Positions 41,944 through 50,158 of a stretch of 64,000 nucleotides of DNA are shown here, piece by piece. A program made the position numbers and the translations under genes. A model generated the notes under the pieces. That model searched no databases. It had not been told where the DNA came from and saw only the letters and a program-made list of their open reading frames with translations. Position 1 is the stretch's first letter, and each line of letters begins with the position of its first letter. The DNA comes from CAXQZM01 sp965229645 (GTDB lineage Bacteria; Pseudomonadota; Alphaproteobacteria; UBA7985): NCBI GenBank assembly GCA_965229645.1, contig OZ245893.1:2356001-2420000 (forward strand), in the 5' to 3' direction.

Positions 41944-43508
41944 ACAAGAAGCCCAATGTCCTGCTTATCATGACCGATCAGCATCGCGCGGATTGGCTCG
42001 GCTGCGCGGGCCATCCCGTGGTCAAGACGCCGAACATTGACGCGCTGGCCGCGCGGGGCACGAGGTTCACGAATTTTCATGTGACTTCTCCCGTCTGCAT
42101 GCCCAATCGGGGTGCCATCTTTACGGGTCGCTACCCTTCGGTAAACGGTCTTCGGCACAACGGTCTTCCCCTGCCAGCCGATGCCAATACCTTTGTCGAT
42201 GTGTTGCGCGCAGAAGGGTATCATACCGCCTCCATCGGAAAGAGCCACCTGCAACCTTTTACCAGTCGTCCGCTCGTGCGGGTGGATGAAGCTTATGTAG
42301 CAAACCCCCAGGTGCCAGAGGCCCGAAAGTCAGACGGGGTTGCTTACGAAAATGAGCAGCCAGACACCTATGCGGCAGGTGGGGAGTACGAAGTCAAAAC
42401 GCCCTACTATGGGTTTGAACAAGTCCGTATGGTCACGGATCATGGTGATGCTTGTGGGGGGCACTATCTCCAGTGGCTGAAACGTCAAACCAATGCGTGG
42501 GCTTGCTTAAGGGATCGACGCAGCCAACTCCCGCATGACTACGCTAATCCGCAGGCGTTTCGCACCCGCATTCCCGAAGAACTTTATCCAACGACGTACA
42601 TTCGCGATGAAGCAGAGGCTTATCTCAAATCCCGCGCGGGACAGGAAGAGCCCTTCTTCGCATTCGTTTCGTTCCCCGACCCCCACCATCCGTTCACCCC
42701 GCCGGGAAAGTACTGGGACATGTACGACCCTAAGGATTTTGCGATCGATCTGCCCTATGAGGCGCACAAAAATCCGCCGCCGCAATTGAAGGCCTGGAAG
42801 GAGTTGATGGATCGGGGCGTCGTCCCCCAAAATCAGCAGCAAGCCTTCATGGCTTCTGACCAGCAACTCAAAGAGGCCATGGCCCTGACCGCGGGCATGA
42901 TCACCCTGATCGACGATGCCGTGGGTCATATTCTAGGGGCGCTTAAGGACGCGGGGCTTGAGGATGACACGCTCCTTATCTTCAATTCTGACCATGGCGA
43001 TTACATGGGGGCTTTTTCTCTGCTTCTTAAAGGTCCTCTGCCCCATGGCTCGGTAAACCGCGTGCCGTTCATTTGGGTCGATCCAAAGGCGCGGGGCGAA
43101 GCCACGGTCGACGGCTTGGCTACTTCGCTGGACATAGGCCCGAGTATTTTAGCACGCTGCGGCGTTCTGCCTTACTACGGCATGCATGGGCGATCCTTCC
43201 TGCCGCAAATTGAGGGCAGTGAGACCACCCGCGACAAAATCCTGATCGAGCATGAGGAGAATAAGGTTTACTCAGGCTTCGACCAACGGCCCATTCTGCG
43301 CAATCTGGTCACCGACACCCATCGCTTGACCGTCTATAAGGGCCTTGAGTTTGGTGAGTTGTATGATTTGCGCAACGATCCAAATGAAACCCACAACCTG
43401 TGGGATGAGCCTGCTGCAGCTCAAGATAAGGCCGACCTCATGATTGCCCTGAACCAGGCCATGTTGGATGCCATCGAACAGGGGCCCTGGCCCAAAAGGT
43501 TTGCATGA
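41940..43508 (+). CDS. Sulfatase / phosphonate monoester hydrolase superfamily enzyme
   Basis: A 522-residue alkaline-phosphatase-fold hydrolase. The formylglycine motif C-x-P-x-R is present as CMPNR (C53 to R57), so it needs a maturation enzyme encoded elsewhere. Metal-site motifs are MTDQHRADW near the start and NSDHGDYMGAF in the middle. There is no signal peptide, so it acts in the cytoplasm on a compound already imported. It could be a sulfate ester hydrolase or a phosphonate/phosphate monoester hydrolase; the motif does not separate them. It overlaps both neighbours by ATGA. Confidence 0.88.
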   Translation: MNKKPNVLLIMTDQHRADWLGCAGHPVVKTPNIDALAARGTRFTNFHVTSPVCMPNRGAIFTGRYPSVNGLRHNGLPLPADANTFVDVLRAEGYHTASIGKSHLQPFTSRPLVRVDEAYVANPQVPEARKSDGVAYENEQPDTYAAGGEYEVKTPYYGFEQVRMVTDHGDACGGHYLQWLKRQTNAWACLRDRRSQLPHDYANPQAFRTRIPEELYPTTYIRDEAEAYLKSRAGQEEPFFAFVSFPDPHHPFTPPGKYWDMYDPKDFAIDLPYEAHKNPPPQLKAWKELMDRGVVPQNQQQAFMASDQQLKEAMALTAGMITLIDDAVGHILGALKDAGLEDDTLLIFNSDHGDYMGAFSLLLKGPLPHGSVNRVPFIWVDPKARGEATVDGLATSLDIGPSILARCGVLPYYGMHGRSFLPQIEGSETTRDKILIEHEENKVYSGFDQRPILRNLVTDTHRLTVYKGLEFGELYDLRNDPNETHNLWDEPAAAQDKADLMIALNQAMLDAIEQGPWPKRFA

Positions 43509-44989
43509 CCCATGACCTAAAGAACTACATTGCGGGGCGCTGGGTCGGGTCCGACAAAGTCTTCGACAAGACCAGCCCCTTTGATGGCAGCGTGGTGGCG
43601 CATGTGCACGAGGCGGGCGCTGATTTGGTGGATGAAGCCGTGAGCAAGGGCCACGAGATCGTTTTGGGCAAGCAGGCCAACCTTTGGGGAAACCTGCCGC
43701 TAAAAACCCGCGTTGCTGGCGTCCATGATCTAGCAGACAAGCTCATGGCACGGGTTGATGATCTGGTAGAGGCGGAGGTAGCGGATACGGGGCGGTCCTA
43801 TTGGCAGTCTCGCACCTTTGACGGCGCACGGGCAGCGCGTCTGTTCCGCGCTTATGCGAATTTGGCGCTCACCCTTGAAAACCGCAGCCTGTCTTTCAGC
43901 GGTGAGATGGGCTTTCAGGGCCTTTGGTACACCAGCCGCCGCCCCAAGGGGGTCATCGCCTGCATTTGCCCCTGGAACGTCCCCTTACTCATGGCGTGCA
44001 TGAAGGTCGCGCCAGCGCTGGTTATGGGCAATGCCGCGATCCTCAAGCCTTCTGAGGAAACCCCTTCATCTGCCACGGTTTTGGCAGAAGTCATTGCCGC
44101 GTCGGATGTCCCTGATGGCGCCTTCAGCCTGGTTCATGGCTTTGGCGGCGGATCGACAGGGCAGTTCTTAGCGGAGCATCCCAAGGTCAGCGCCCTTACC
44201 TTTACGGGCGAGAGCGGCACAGGCGCTACCCTTATGAAAACCGCCGCGAATGGCTTACGCGAGGTTTCTCTTGAGCTCGGCGGAAAGAATGCCGCGCTGG
44301 TCTTTGCCGATGCGCGGATGGAGGCTGTGGGCGAAGGCTTGCGCCGCGCGGCGTTCTTCAACTGCGGTCAGATTTGTTTCTGCACGGAGCGTGCCTACGT
44401 CCACCGCTCTCGCTTCGATGAAGTGGTCGAGATGATGGCGAAGATCGCTCAGGGTATTGTTATCGGCGCGCCAAACCATGAGGGTTTCAGCATCGGGCCC
44501 CTCATCAGTCGGGACCATCGCGATAAGGTGACGGGCATTCTCGATACTGTCCCTACCCACCACGGAGAATTTGTTGTCGGCGGCGGCATTCCAACCTTCG
44601 GTGATAGCCGTGATCAGGGAGCCTTTATTGAGCCGACCATCGCCGTTGGCTGCCCTGAGGATGCGCCCTTTGTAAAGCAAGAGGCCTTCGGCCCCGTTCT
44701 GCATATGGCGCCCTTTGATGAGGAAGAGGAGGTTGTCGCTCTCGCCAACGATACAGACTATGGCCTCGCGACCTCGATTTGGACCGAGAATATGAGCCGC
44801 GCCCACCGCGTTGCCCCGCAAATTCGTGTGGGCCATGCCTGGATTAACTCTTGGCAAATTCGCGACCTGCTCAGCCCACTGTCTGGTGCTGGGGCCTCTG
44901 GCGTGGGCGATCAGGGTGGGCGCAATAGCCTCGAGTTCTGTTCCCAACCGCAAACCGTGACCACCCGAATTTTTGGGGAGGATGCATGA
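43505..44989 (+). CDS. NAD-dependent aldehyde dehydrogenase
   Basis: A 494-residue aldehyde dehydrogenase. The nucleophile is C291 in FFNCGQICFC and the general base is E257 in LELGGKNA. ACICPWNVPLLMACMKVAPALVMGN, KPSEETPSSA and FTFTGESGTGATLM-like cofactor-site motifs are present. The N-terminus (FDKTSPFDGSVVAHVHEAGADLVDEAV) recalls the 2-aminomuconate/2-hydroxymuconate semialdehyde group. In this operon it probably oxidises the aldehyde released by the ThDP enzyme encoded next. Both ends overlap neighbours by ATGA. Confidence 0.9.
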   Translation: MTHDLKNYIAGRWVGSDKVFDKTSPFDGSVVAHVHEAGADLVDEAVSKGHEIVLGKQANLWGNLPLKTRVAGVHDLADKLMARVDDLVEAEVADTGRSYWQSRTFDGARAARLFRAYANLALTLENRSLSFSGEMGFQGLWYTSRRPKGVIACICPWNVPLLMACMKVAPALVMGNAAILKPSEETPSSATVLAEVIAASDVPDGAFSLVHGFGGGSTGQFLAEHPKVSALTFTGESGTGATLMKTAANGLREVSLELGGKNAALVFADARMEAVGEGLRRAAFFNCGQICFCTERAYVHRSRFDEVVEMMAKIAQGIVIGAPNHEGFSIGPLISRDHRDKVTGILDTVPTHHGEFVVGGGIPTFGDSRDQGAFIEPTIAVGCPEDAPFVKQEAFGPVLHMAPFDEEEEVVALANDTDYGLATSIWTENMSRAHRVAPQIRVGHAWINSWQIRDLLSPLSGAGASGVGDQGGRNSLEFCSQPQTVTTRIFGEDA

Positions 44990-46671
44990 AGGAACCCACC
45001 CTGATCTCAGGCGGGGAGGCCATCCTGCGTGCGCTCAAAGCCAATGCGATTGACTATCTATTTATCAATCCTGGAAGTGATTTTGCCCCTTTGATCGAGG
45101 CCTTTGCGGCTCTTGGCTCCGATGAAATTCCTGAGGCTATTGCCGTCGCCCACGAACACGCCGCCGTCACCATGGCGCATGGCTACTACTTGGCAACAGG
45201 CCAGATGCAGGCCGCCGCCGTTCATGTAAATGTGGGCCTTGCCAACGCTGTTATGGCCCTGCTCAACGCCCATTCTGATGATGTCCCCATTTTCATGATG
45301 TCTGGTCGCAATCCCCTGACCGAGGGAGACCGGATGGGCAGCCGCCGCTCGCCCATTCAATACGGGCAGGAGATGTTTGACCAGAACGCGCTGGTCCGCG
45401 AGGCAGTGAAATGGGACTACGAGCTTCGCTATGCAGAAAATGCGGCTGATTTGGTCAGTCGAGGCTGCGCTATTGCTAAGTCGCAGCCCGAGGGAGCCGT
45501 GTATCTCGCTTTGCCAAGGGAGCCCCTATGCGAAACCACCGCGCACGTCCCCACACCCCTGCAGGCCACACCTTCACCCCCTTACCCTGATCCCGATGCG
45601 ATCAAGCGAGCCGCAGCCGCGCTTGCTGAGGCTGAAAACCCGCTCATCATTTGCTCAAGGGGAGACACAGCAGGTCAGGTCGGTCAGATTTTGATGCAGA
45701 TGGCAGCGGACAATGCGCTATCGATCAGCGAGGTCTATGTGACCCGCAATGTGGTCGCCTCAAATTGCCCCAACAGCATCGGCGGCAATGTCGCGGCGCA
45801 TTTGCCAACGGCGGATGTCGTCCTCGCCGTTGACACTCCTGTTGCTTGGATCGAGACCAAGACAAGTCTCGCGCCTGATGCCCAACTTATCCATCTGGGC
45901 CCTGATCCCTTGTTCAACCGAATTCCTGTCCGTGGATATAGAAATACTCATGCAATTGCGTGCAATACCGTCGCTGGTTTGAAAGCCCTGCACGCTGCCC
46001 TGCCGAACGTGGGGAACAAAGATCGCCAGGCGACGATTGAACAAGGTCACGCAAAATTCCGCGCGAATATTCGAGGCAAAGCGGAAAGTGGTCGTTCGGG
46101 TCTCCCTTCAAAGGCTTGGGTCGCGAGTTGCGTTTCTGAAGTGATCGGCGATGGTGCCATCTTTGGGGAACGCGCGGGACCTTGTTCCACCTTCACCGTC
46201 GTTTCACCTAATCAATGGTTCGGGAATACGCAGGCTGGTGGCCTCGGTTGGGCACTGCCTGCGGCACTTGGTTTTCAACTTGCCAATCGAGATCGTTTGG
46301 TCGCCTGCGTCATTGGCGATGGCTCGTATATGTTTGCGAACCCAATAGTGTGTCATCAGGTGGCAGAGGCACAAAAACTGCCCCTGCTTACCGTGATTTT
46401 GAACAACGCTAGCTGGGATGCTGTTCGAACCTCCACCCTGGATGTCTATCCAGATGGCGCGGCGGCGCAAGCCAATGTCATGCCCACCGTGCCGTTCCTG
46501 CCTGCACCTGACTACGGAAAAATTGCCGCAGCCTCGGGATGCTACGCTGAAACGATTGAGCGCGGCGAAGATTTGCGCGCCGCTCTGCAGCGCGCAGTTC
46601 GGGTCATCAGAGAAGACCGCCGCCAGGTGCTTCTCGATGTCAAAGTCGGCCTGGACAGCGGAGAGAAATAA
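44986..46671 (+). CDS. ThDP-dependent enzyme, acetolactate synthase / 2-oxoacid decarboxylase-like
   Basis: A 561-residue thiamine diphosphate enzyme. The cofactor-activating Glu is E57 in AHEHAAVTMAHGY. The diphosphate and Mg motif is GDGSYMFANP (from residue 444) with NN at 473-474. A central Rossmann-like domain sits at about residues 205-335. It resembles benzoylformate decarboxylase and acetolactate synthase relatives rather than any specific named enzyme. Beside an aldehyde dehydrogenase, a 2-oxoacid decarboxylase giving an aldehyde is the simplest guess; a carboligase or lyase is also possible. Confidence 0.85.
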   Translation: MKEPTLISGGEAILRALKANAIDYLFINPGSDFAPLIEAFAALGSDEIPEAIAVAHEHAAVTMAHGYYLATGQMQAAAVHVNVGLANAVMALLNAHSDDVPIFMMSGRNPLTEGDRMGSRRSPIQYGQEMFDQNALVREAVKWDYELRYAENAADLVSRGCAIAKSQPEGAVYLALPREPLCETTAHVPTPLQATPSPPYPDPDAIKRAAAALAEAENPLIICSRGDTAGQVGQILMQMAADNALSISEVYVTRNVVASNCPNSIGGNVAAHLPTADVVLAVDTPVAWIETKTSLAPDAQLIHLGPDPLFNRIPVRGYRNTHAIACNTVAGLKALHAALPNVGNKDRQATIEQGHAKFRANIRGKAESGRSGLPSKAWVASCVSEVIGDGAIFGERAGPCSTFTVVSPNQWFGNTQAGGLGWALPAALGFQLANRDRLVACVIGDGSYMFANPIVCHQVAEAQKLPLLTVILNNASWDAVRTSTLDVYPDGAAAQANVMPTVPFLPAPDYGKIAAASGCYAETIERGEDLRAALQRAVRVIREDRRQVLLDVKVGLDSGEK

Positions 46672-46673
46672 TC

Positions 46674-47381
46674 ATGAGCCAAGCAACACTCGTTTTCATT
46701 CCTGGTCTGCTATCCGATGCCCGTGTTTGGCAACACACCATCGATCGCGTGTCTCTTCCAATCAAGGTGGCGGATCTCACGCAACACGCCAACATTCCAG
46801 ATATGGCCGCGCAGATTTTGACCTCAGTCGATGGCCCCCTCATTCCCGTTGGGCATTCCATGGGCGGGCGTGTTGCGCTTGAAATGGCCCATCAGTCCCC
46901 TGAACGCATTTCAGCCCTCATCCTCGCCAACACTGGGCATGGACCCCAACGGCCTGGGGAACCTGCCAAGCGTCAGGAGAAGATTGATCTTGGACATAAA
47001 GATATGGCGGCGCTGATTGCCGAATGGCTCCCGCCCATGTTGGCTGAAGGCCGCGAACAGGATCTGGACTTATGGGCCGATTTAACCGACATGGCGCTGC
47101 GGCAAGGCCCAGATGTGCACGAACGGCAGATCAAGGCCCTGCTAGATCGGCCCGATGCAGCGGCCTACATTCCAGGCCTTGCCTGCCCCATTTTGCTCAT
47201 GACAGGCCCCCTTGATCGCTGGTCTCCCGTGGCCCAACATGAGGAGATTGAGGCCATGGCACAGGACGCTACCCTGCATATTGTTCCCGATGCAGGGCAC
47301 TTCCTGCCGATCGAGCAGCCTGAGGCCACAACGCAGACTATTCAATCCTGGTTGAGAGACCAAGGGTTCACCCCCAGCTAA
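46674..47381 (+). CDS. Alpha/beta hydrolase
   Basis: A 235-residue hydrolase. The nucleophile elbow is GHSMGG (S62). The acid is likely the Asp in TGPLDRWSP and the base His in PDAGHFLPIEQPE. The oxyanion region is FIPGLLSD. There is no signal peptide. It starts two bases after the ThDP enzyme stop, so it belongs to the same operon. It may open a lactone or cleave an ester or C-C bond in the pathway. The substrate is not identifiable. Confidence 0.88.
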   Translation: MSQATLVFIPGLLSDARVWQHTIDRVSLPIKVADLTQHANIPDMAAQILTSVDGPLIPVGHSMGGRVALEMAHQSPERISALILANTGHGPQRPGEPAKRQEKIDLGHKDMAALIAEWLPPMLAEGREQDLDLWADLTDMALRQGPDVHERQIKALLDRPDAAAYIPGLACPILLMTGPLDRWSPVAQHEEIEAMAQDATLHIVPDAGHFLPIEQPEATTQTIQSWLRDQGFTPS

Positions 47382-47392
47382 AGGAAGCAAGC

Positions 47393-47722
47393 ATGCCGTT
47401 TTTTCTCTTAAGATGCCTTCACCATGAAGGCATGGACCAGGCCCGCGAAGATGCCCGACCAAACCACCGCGCCTGGGTCGATAGTGGTGGTCAGGGTTTG
47501 GTTTGTGTCCTGCTTGGCGCGGCTTTGTCAAATGACGCAGGCGACAGCATCGGAAATTTCGGCATTCTAGAAGCCAAAACCGAAGAAGATGCCTGGGCTT
47601 TTGCTAGGGGGGATGCCTTTGCCGTCAACGGAATTGTGTCGGACATCCAAATCACCCGCTTGGCTGACAAATTTCAAGCCCACCGCATTGCAGAACCTAT
47701 GAGCCCAAGGCTTCAAAACTGA
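47393..47722 (+). CDS. YciI-like protein, 3' end fused to IS3 terminus
   Basis: A 109-residue protein with the YciI fold pattern: FLLRCLHHEGMDQAREDARPNHRAWVDSG, then LGAALSNDAGDSIGNFGILEAKTEEDAWAFARGDAFAVNGIV. YciI-like proteins include small lactone isomerases and dehalogenase-type enzymes. It ends the catabolic operon. Its TGA stop codon is formed by the first bases of the IS3 terminal repeat (TGAGGTGGTCC at 47720), so the original C-terminus may be lost. The conserved core looks complete. Confidence 0.8.
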   Translation: MPFFLLRCLHHEGMDQAREDARPNHRAWVDSGGQGLVCVLLGAALSNDAGDSIGNFGILEAKTEEDAWAFARGDAFAVNGIVSDIQITRLADKFQAHRIAEPMSPRLQN

Positions 47723-47778
47723 GGTGGTCCTGGTTAGTTGGACAGGTTGGCAGCGAATTTAGTGAGCGATTAGGTTGT

Positions 47779-48897
47779 TCATGCTGCCATTGTTAGGTGT
47801 GTGTTAGCATCTGGTCCCAGCCTTGTCACCTCTCCACCCGCGAGCTCGTTAGGGCGAGTGGGGGGATGGGGTGACAAGGCCGTATCTCTCTTTTCATAGG
47901 CCTCGGCAGGCGTCTTACCCTCAAGTGATACCAACGGCGAAAAAAGTTGACACTTTTTTCGCCGTTTTGTGTCTCACGGCAGAAACGCTACGCGTTTCGC
48001 CTCCGACGGGGCCTTCGCTTATACCCCGAGGCGCTTTCGCGCTATTCTCGGGGCCGCTGCGGGGGCCGCAGTCGCGGCCCTTATACCAGCGATCATAAGA
48101 GTCATTCTAATTCGCCGCTGGTATGAGCTGTGAGGGCGTTCATCGTTGTAAAAGCCAAACCATTCACCAATCAATTTCTTGGCCTCAAAGCCATTGCAGA
48201 TCTCATGCAGATAGATGCACTCATACTTGAGCGATCTCCAGAGCCGCTCGATGAAGATGTTATCCATACATCTACCCTTGCCATCCATGCTGATTTTGAC
48301 GCCCGCATCAAGCAGCACCTTCGTAAACTCGTGGCTGGTGAATTGACTGCCTTGGTCAGAATTAAATATCTGCGGCGCGCCATAGAGCTCTATGGCCTCT
48401 TTGAGTGCCTCAACACAAAAATCTGCCGTCATCGTGTTGCTTAATCGCCATGAGAGAACCTTGCGTGTCGCCCAATCCATGATCGCCACCAGATAGAAGA
48501 ACCCACCAGATGCAGGGATATAAGTGATGTCCGTGCACCAAACTTGGTTAGCTTTTTCAATGGTCAGCTCACGCAGCAAATACGGATAAATCCGATGATC
48601 AGGGTGGGGTTTGCTGGTGTTGGGCTTCTGATAAATCGTGCAGAGCCCCATGAGCCTCATCAAACGGCGTACGCGGTGACGCCCCACCTGAACACCCTGC
48701 ATAGCCAAAGATCGCACCATTTGGCGCGAGCCATAAAACGGATGCTTGGTAAACAGCTTATCGATTTGACGCATCAGTTCAAGGTTCTTGGCGCTTTCCC
48801 CCTTAGCGTGATAGTAAAGACTGGAACGAGAAATGTTGAGCAACGAACATTGGCGCGTGATGCTGGGTTTATTTTTGCTGGGCTCAAGCTGGATCAT
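47779..48897 (-). pseudogene. IS3 transposase orfB, disrupted by repeat R7
   Basis: The DDE integrase part of the transposase. The N-terminal helix-turn-helix tail and HTH_21 region come first. The catalytic residues are in WCTDITYIP, FNSDQGSQFTS and FIERLWRSLKYE. Reading runs to NDERPHSS, where repeat R7 breaks the frame. Beyond it, from 47925 downwards, the frame resumes as LEGKTPAEAYEKRDTALSPH, the normal C-terminal pattern of this family, and ends at a TGA near 47779. The broken ORF would give a protein with a repeat-encoded tail, so it is probably inactive. The ATG overlaps the orfA stop (ATGA). Confidence 0.9.
47929..48123 (-). repeat. Dispersed multi-hairpin repeat R7 (195 bp), inserted in IS3 orfB with TGA duplication
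   Basis: It runs from TACCAACGGCGAAAAAAGT to CGCCGCTGGTA. Flanking triplets are TGA at 47926-47928 and TGA at 48124-48126. Removing the element and one TGA restores a continuous orfB (PHSS joined to LEGKTPAEAY). This is direct evidence that the repeat is, or was, mobile and duplicates three target bases. The terminal stem has the C-G version (GGCGAAAAAAGT / ACTTTTTTCGCC) of the covarying pair. Confidence 0.95.
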
Positions 48898-49205
48898 GGC
48901 TTTGCGCTGATCCCGATTCGCTGGAGCCCGTCGGCTAAAAAATCCCGTTCCATCGTCAGTTGACCAATCTTGGCGTGAAGTGATTTGACGTCTGGTGCTT
49001 CTGCCTCAGACTTCTTGCGTGCCTTAGGGCTGGCCCGCTCAAAACCCTCTGTCATGTTCGCAATCGCTTGCTTCTTAAAGGTGCAAACCTGACCTGTAGA
49101 GATCTTGTACTTGCTGGCTATCTGCTGACCCGTCAGCTCACCATGAAGAGCATCAAGGGCTATTCTAACCTTGAGCTCTGGGCTAAATGTTCTGCGTTTA
49201 GGCAT
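48894..49205 (-). CDS. IS3 transposase orfA (helix-turn-helix)
   Basis: A 103-residue protein with the IS3 orfA pattern: MPKRRTFSPELKVRIALDAL, GQQIASKYKISTGQVCTFKKQAI (helix-turn-helix) and a C-terminal leucine-zipper-like stretch (HAKIGQLTMERDFLADGLQRIG). It binds the IS ends together with orfB. It is intact, but its partner is disrupted by R7, so this copy should not move unless another copy supplies the enzyme. Confidence 0.9.
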   Translation of the reverse strand: MPKRRTFSPELKVRIALDALHGELTGQQIASKYKISTGQVCTFKKQAIANMTEGFERASPKARKKSEAEAPDVKSLHAKIGQLTMERDFLADGLQRIGISAKP

Positions 49206-49272
49206 GTGTCGTCGTCCTTTCCTAACGATTGACCCTCACTAAACCATTGTCCAATTTCTTGGGACCACCTCA

Positions 49273-49495
49273 CTCCAAGCCCGAAGGTCGCAGGGAACGC
49301 CCGCGCTCCAAACGCGCGGCCCCGAGATGAGCTAAGAAAGCGCCTCGGGGTATATGCGAAGGCCCCGTCCTGCGGTCGGGCTGAGCGAGCGTAGCAAGCG
49401 AGTAGAGACCGTTACCCAAAAAGCCGAAACGCGAAGCGTTTCTGCCGTGAGACACAAAACGGCAAAAAAAGTGTCAACTTTTTTCGCCGTTGGTA
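49273..49495 (+). repeat. Dispersed multi-hairpin repeat R8, left end removed by IS3
   Basis: The copy starts abruptly at CTCCAAGCCCGAAGGTCGCA, directly at the IS3 terminus, and ends CGCCGTTGGTA. It carries both optional modules, like R5: CTCCAAGCCCGAAGG and one 47-bp unit (GGTCGGGCTGAGCGAGCGTA). Its missing left part is not found on the other side of the IS. TAA (49496-49498) follows, then the type-2 element begins at once. Confidence 0.9.
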
Positions 49496-49498
49496 TAA

Positions 49499-49628
49499 TA
49501 CCAAAGGCGGGATCAATTGACGCGTATCCAAATTTCTTTTTTGATTGACGTGATACGCTGTTTGTCATTAGCGAAAAAGTTCCAGGCCTCCATGCATTTT
49601 TACGAGTCAAAAGCTACCGCCGCTGGTA
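49499..49628 (+). repeat. Type-2 130-bp repeat, left copy
   Basis: It starts TACCAAAGGCGGGATCAATT and ends CCGCCGCTGGTA, with the same terminal sequence as the multi-hairpin family but a different interior (TGACGTGATACGCTGTTTGT, GAAAAAGTTCCAGGCCTCCA). It is flanked by TAA and TCA. A second copy of exactly the same length lies at 51183-51312, and the IS110 element lies between them. Confidence 0.88.
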
Positions 49629-50158
49629 TCAGGGGTCGCGTGGCTTGCATTGCCATGCCCAGGAATAGCGCGGACATGTGGCCTTAAAGTCCGCAAACCC
49701 TCACCCAGCGTCATCCAGCGCGGAGCGAAGCATTGTTGCAGGAGATCCAGCACTGATCGGTAGGGAGAGCGCAGACGGCACGAACCATACGTTGTTCCAA
49801 AGGACGTCCGACAGACACCACTCGACAGAGGCGAATGGGTGGGCGCGAGGATGGACCCGTCTGCTTCATCTGCTGTCAGTCGGCGATGGATTCTGCGACC
49901 TCGCTGCGCTCGGCGCAGAATTGTCTGTTTAATTTCGTGTATAGGGAGGCTCTGAGCTTGTCGATTTGGACCCCCGATCGGGGGTCCAAATCGACGTGGG
50001 CCAGGTTGACTGTGCAGAATGCAGGCCTTTGAGCGCCTATCGTCATCTGAGTCGCCTTGGTCCAGGCTCATAGCACGATCGGTAGAATAGGACGGGGACT
50101 TTAGAGCCCACGCCTGAAGACAATCAAGTGCTACCCGTTTATAAAATGGAGAACTGAT
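49629..50158 (+). ncRNA. IS110 non-coding leader, candidate bridge-RNA region
   Basis: This stretch of about 530 bp lies between the left type-2 repeat and the IS110 transposase start, while only about 50 bp follow the gene. IS110-group elements encode a structured bridge RNA in the end upstream of the recombinase, so this is where one would be expected. A minus-strand ORF (49607-50176) has no recognisable domain and I treat it as chance. The exact RNA limits, loops and IS ends cannot be set by eye. Confidence 0.35.
49960..49995. repeat. Perfect 36-bp palindrome
   Basis: Each half is 18 bases, GTCGATTTGGACCCCCGA, followed at once by its exact reverse complement with no spacer. It sits in the IS110 leader about 165 bp before the transposase start. 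It could be a strong hairpin, a dimeric protein site, or a sign of two abutting element ends. Confidence 0.85.

Larger units (their letters stand above)
47720..49272 (-). mobile_element. IS3-family insertion sequence carrying a nested repeat (R7)
   Basis: The terminal inverted repeats are TGAGGTGGTCCTGG at the left end (47720) and, on the minus strand, TGAGGTGGTCCCAA at the right end (49272), with further matches through TTGGACA. Inside are orfA and orfB on the minus strand. orfB is interrupted by the 195-bp repeat R7. No target duplication is visible at the outer ends, and the truncated repeat R8 abuts the right end, which points to a deletion or rearrangement after insertion. Confidence 0.9.
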
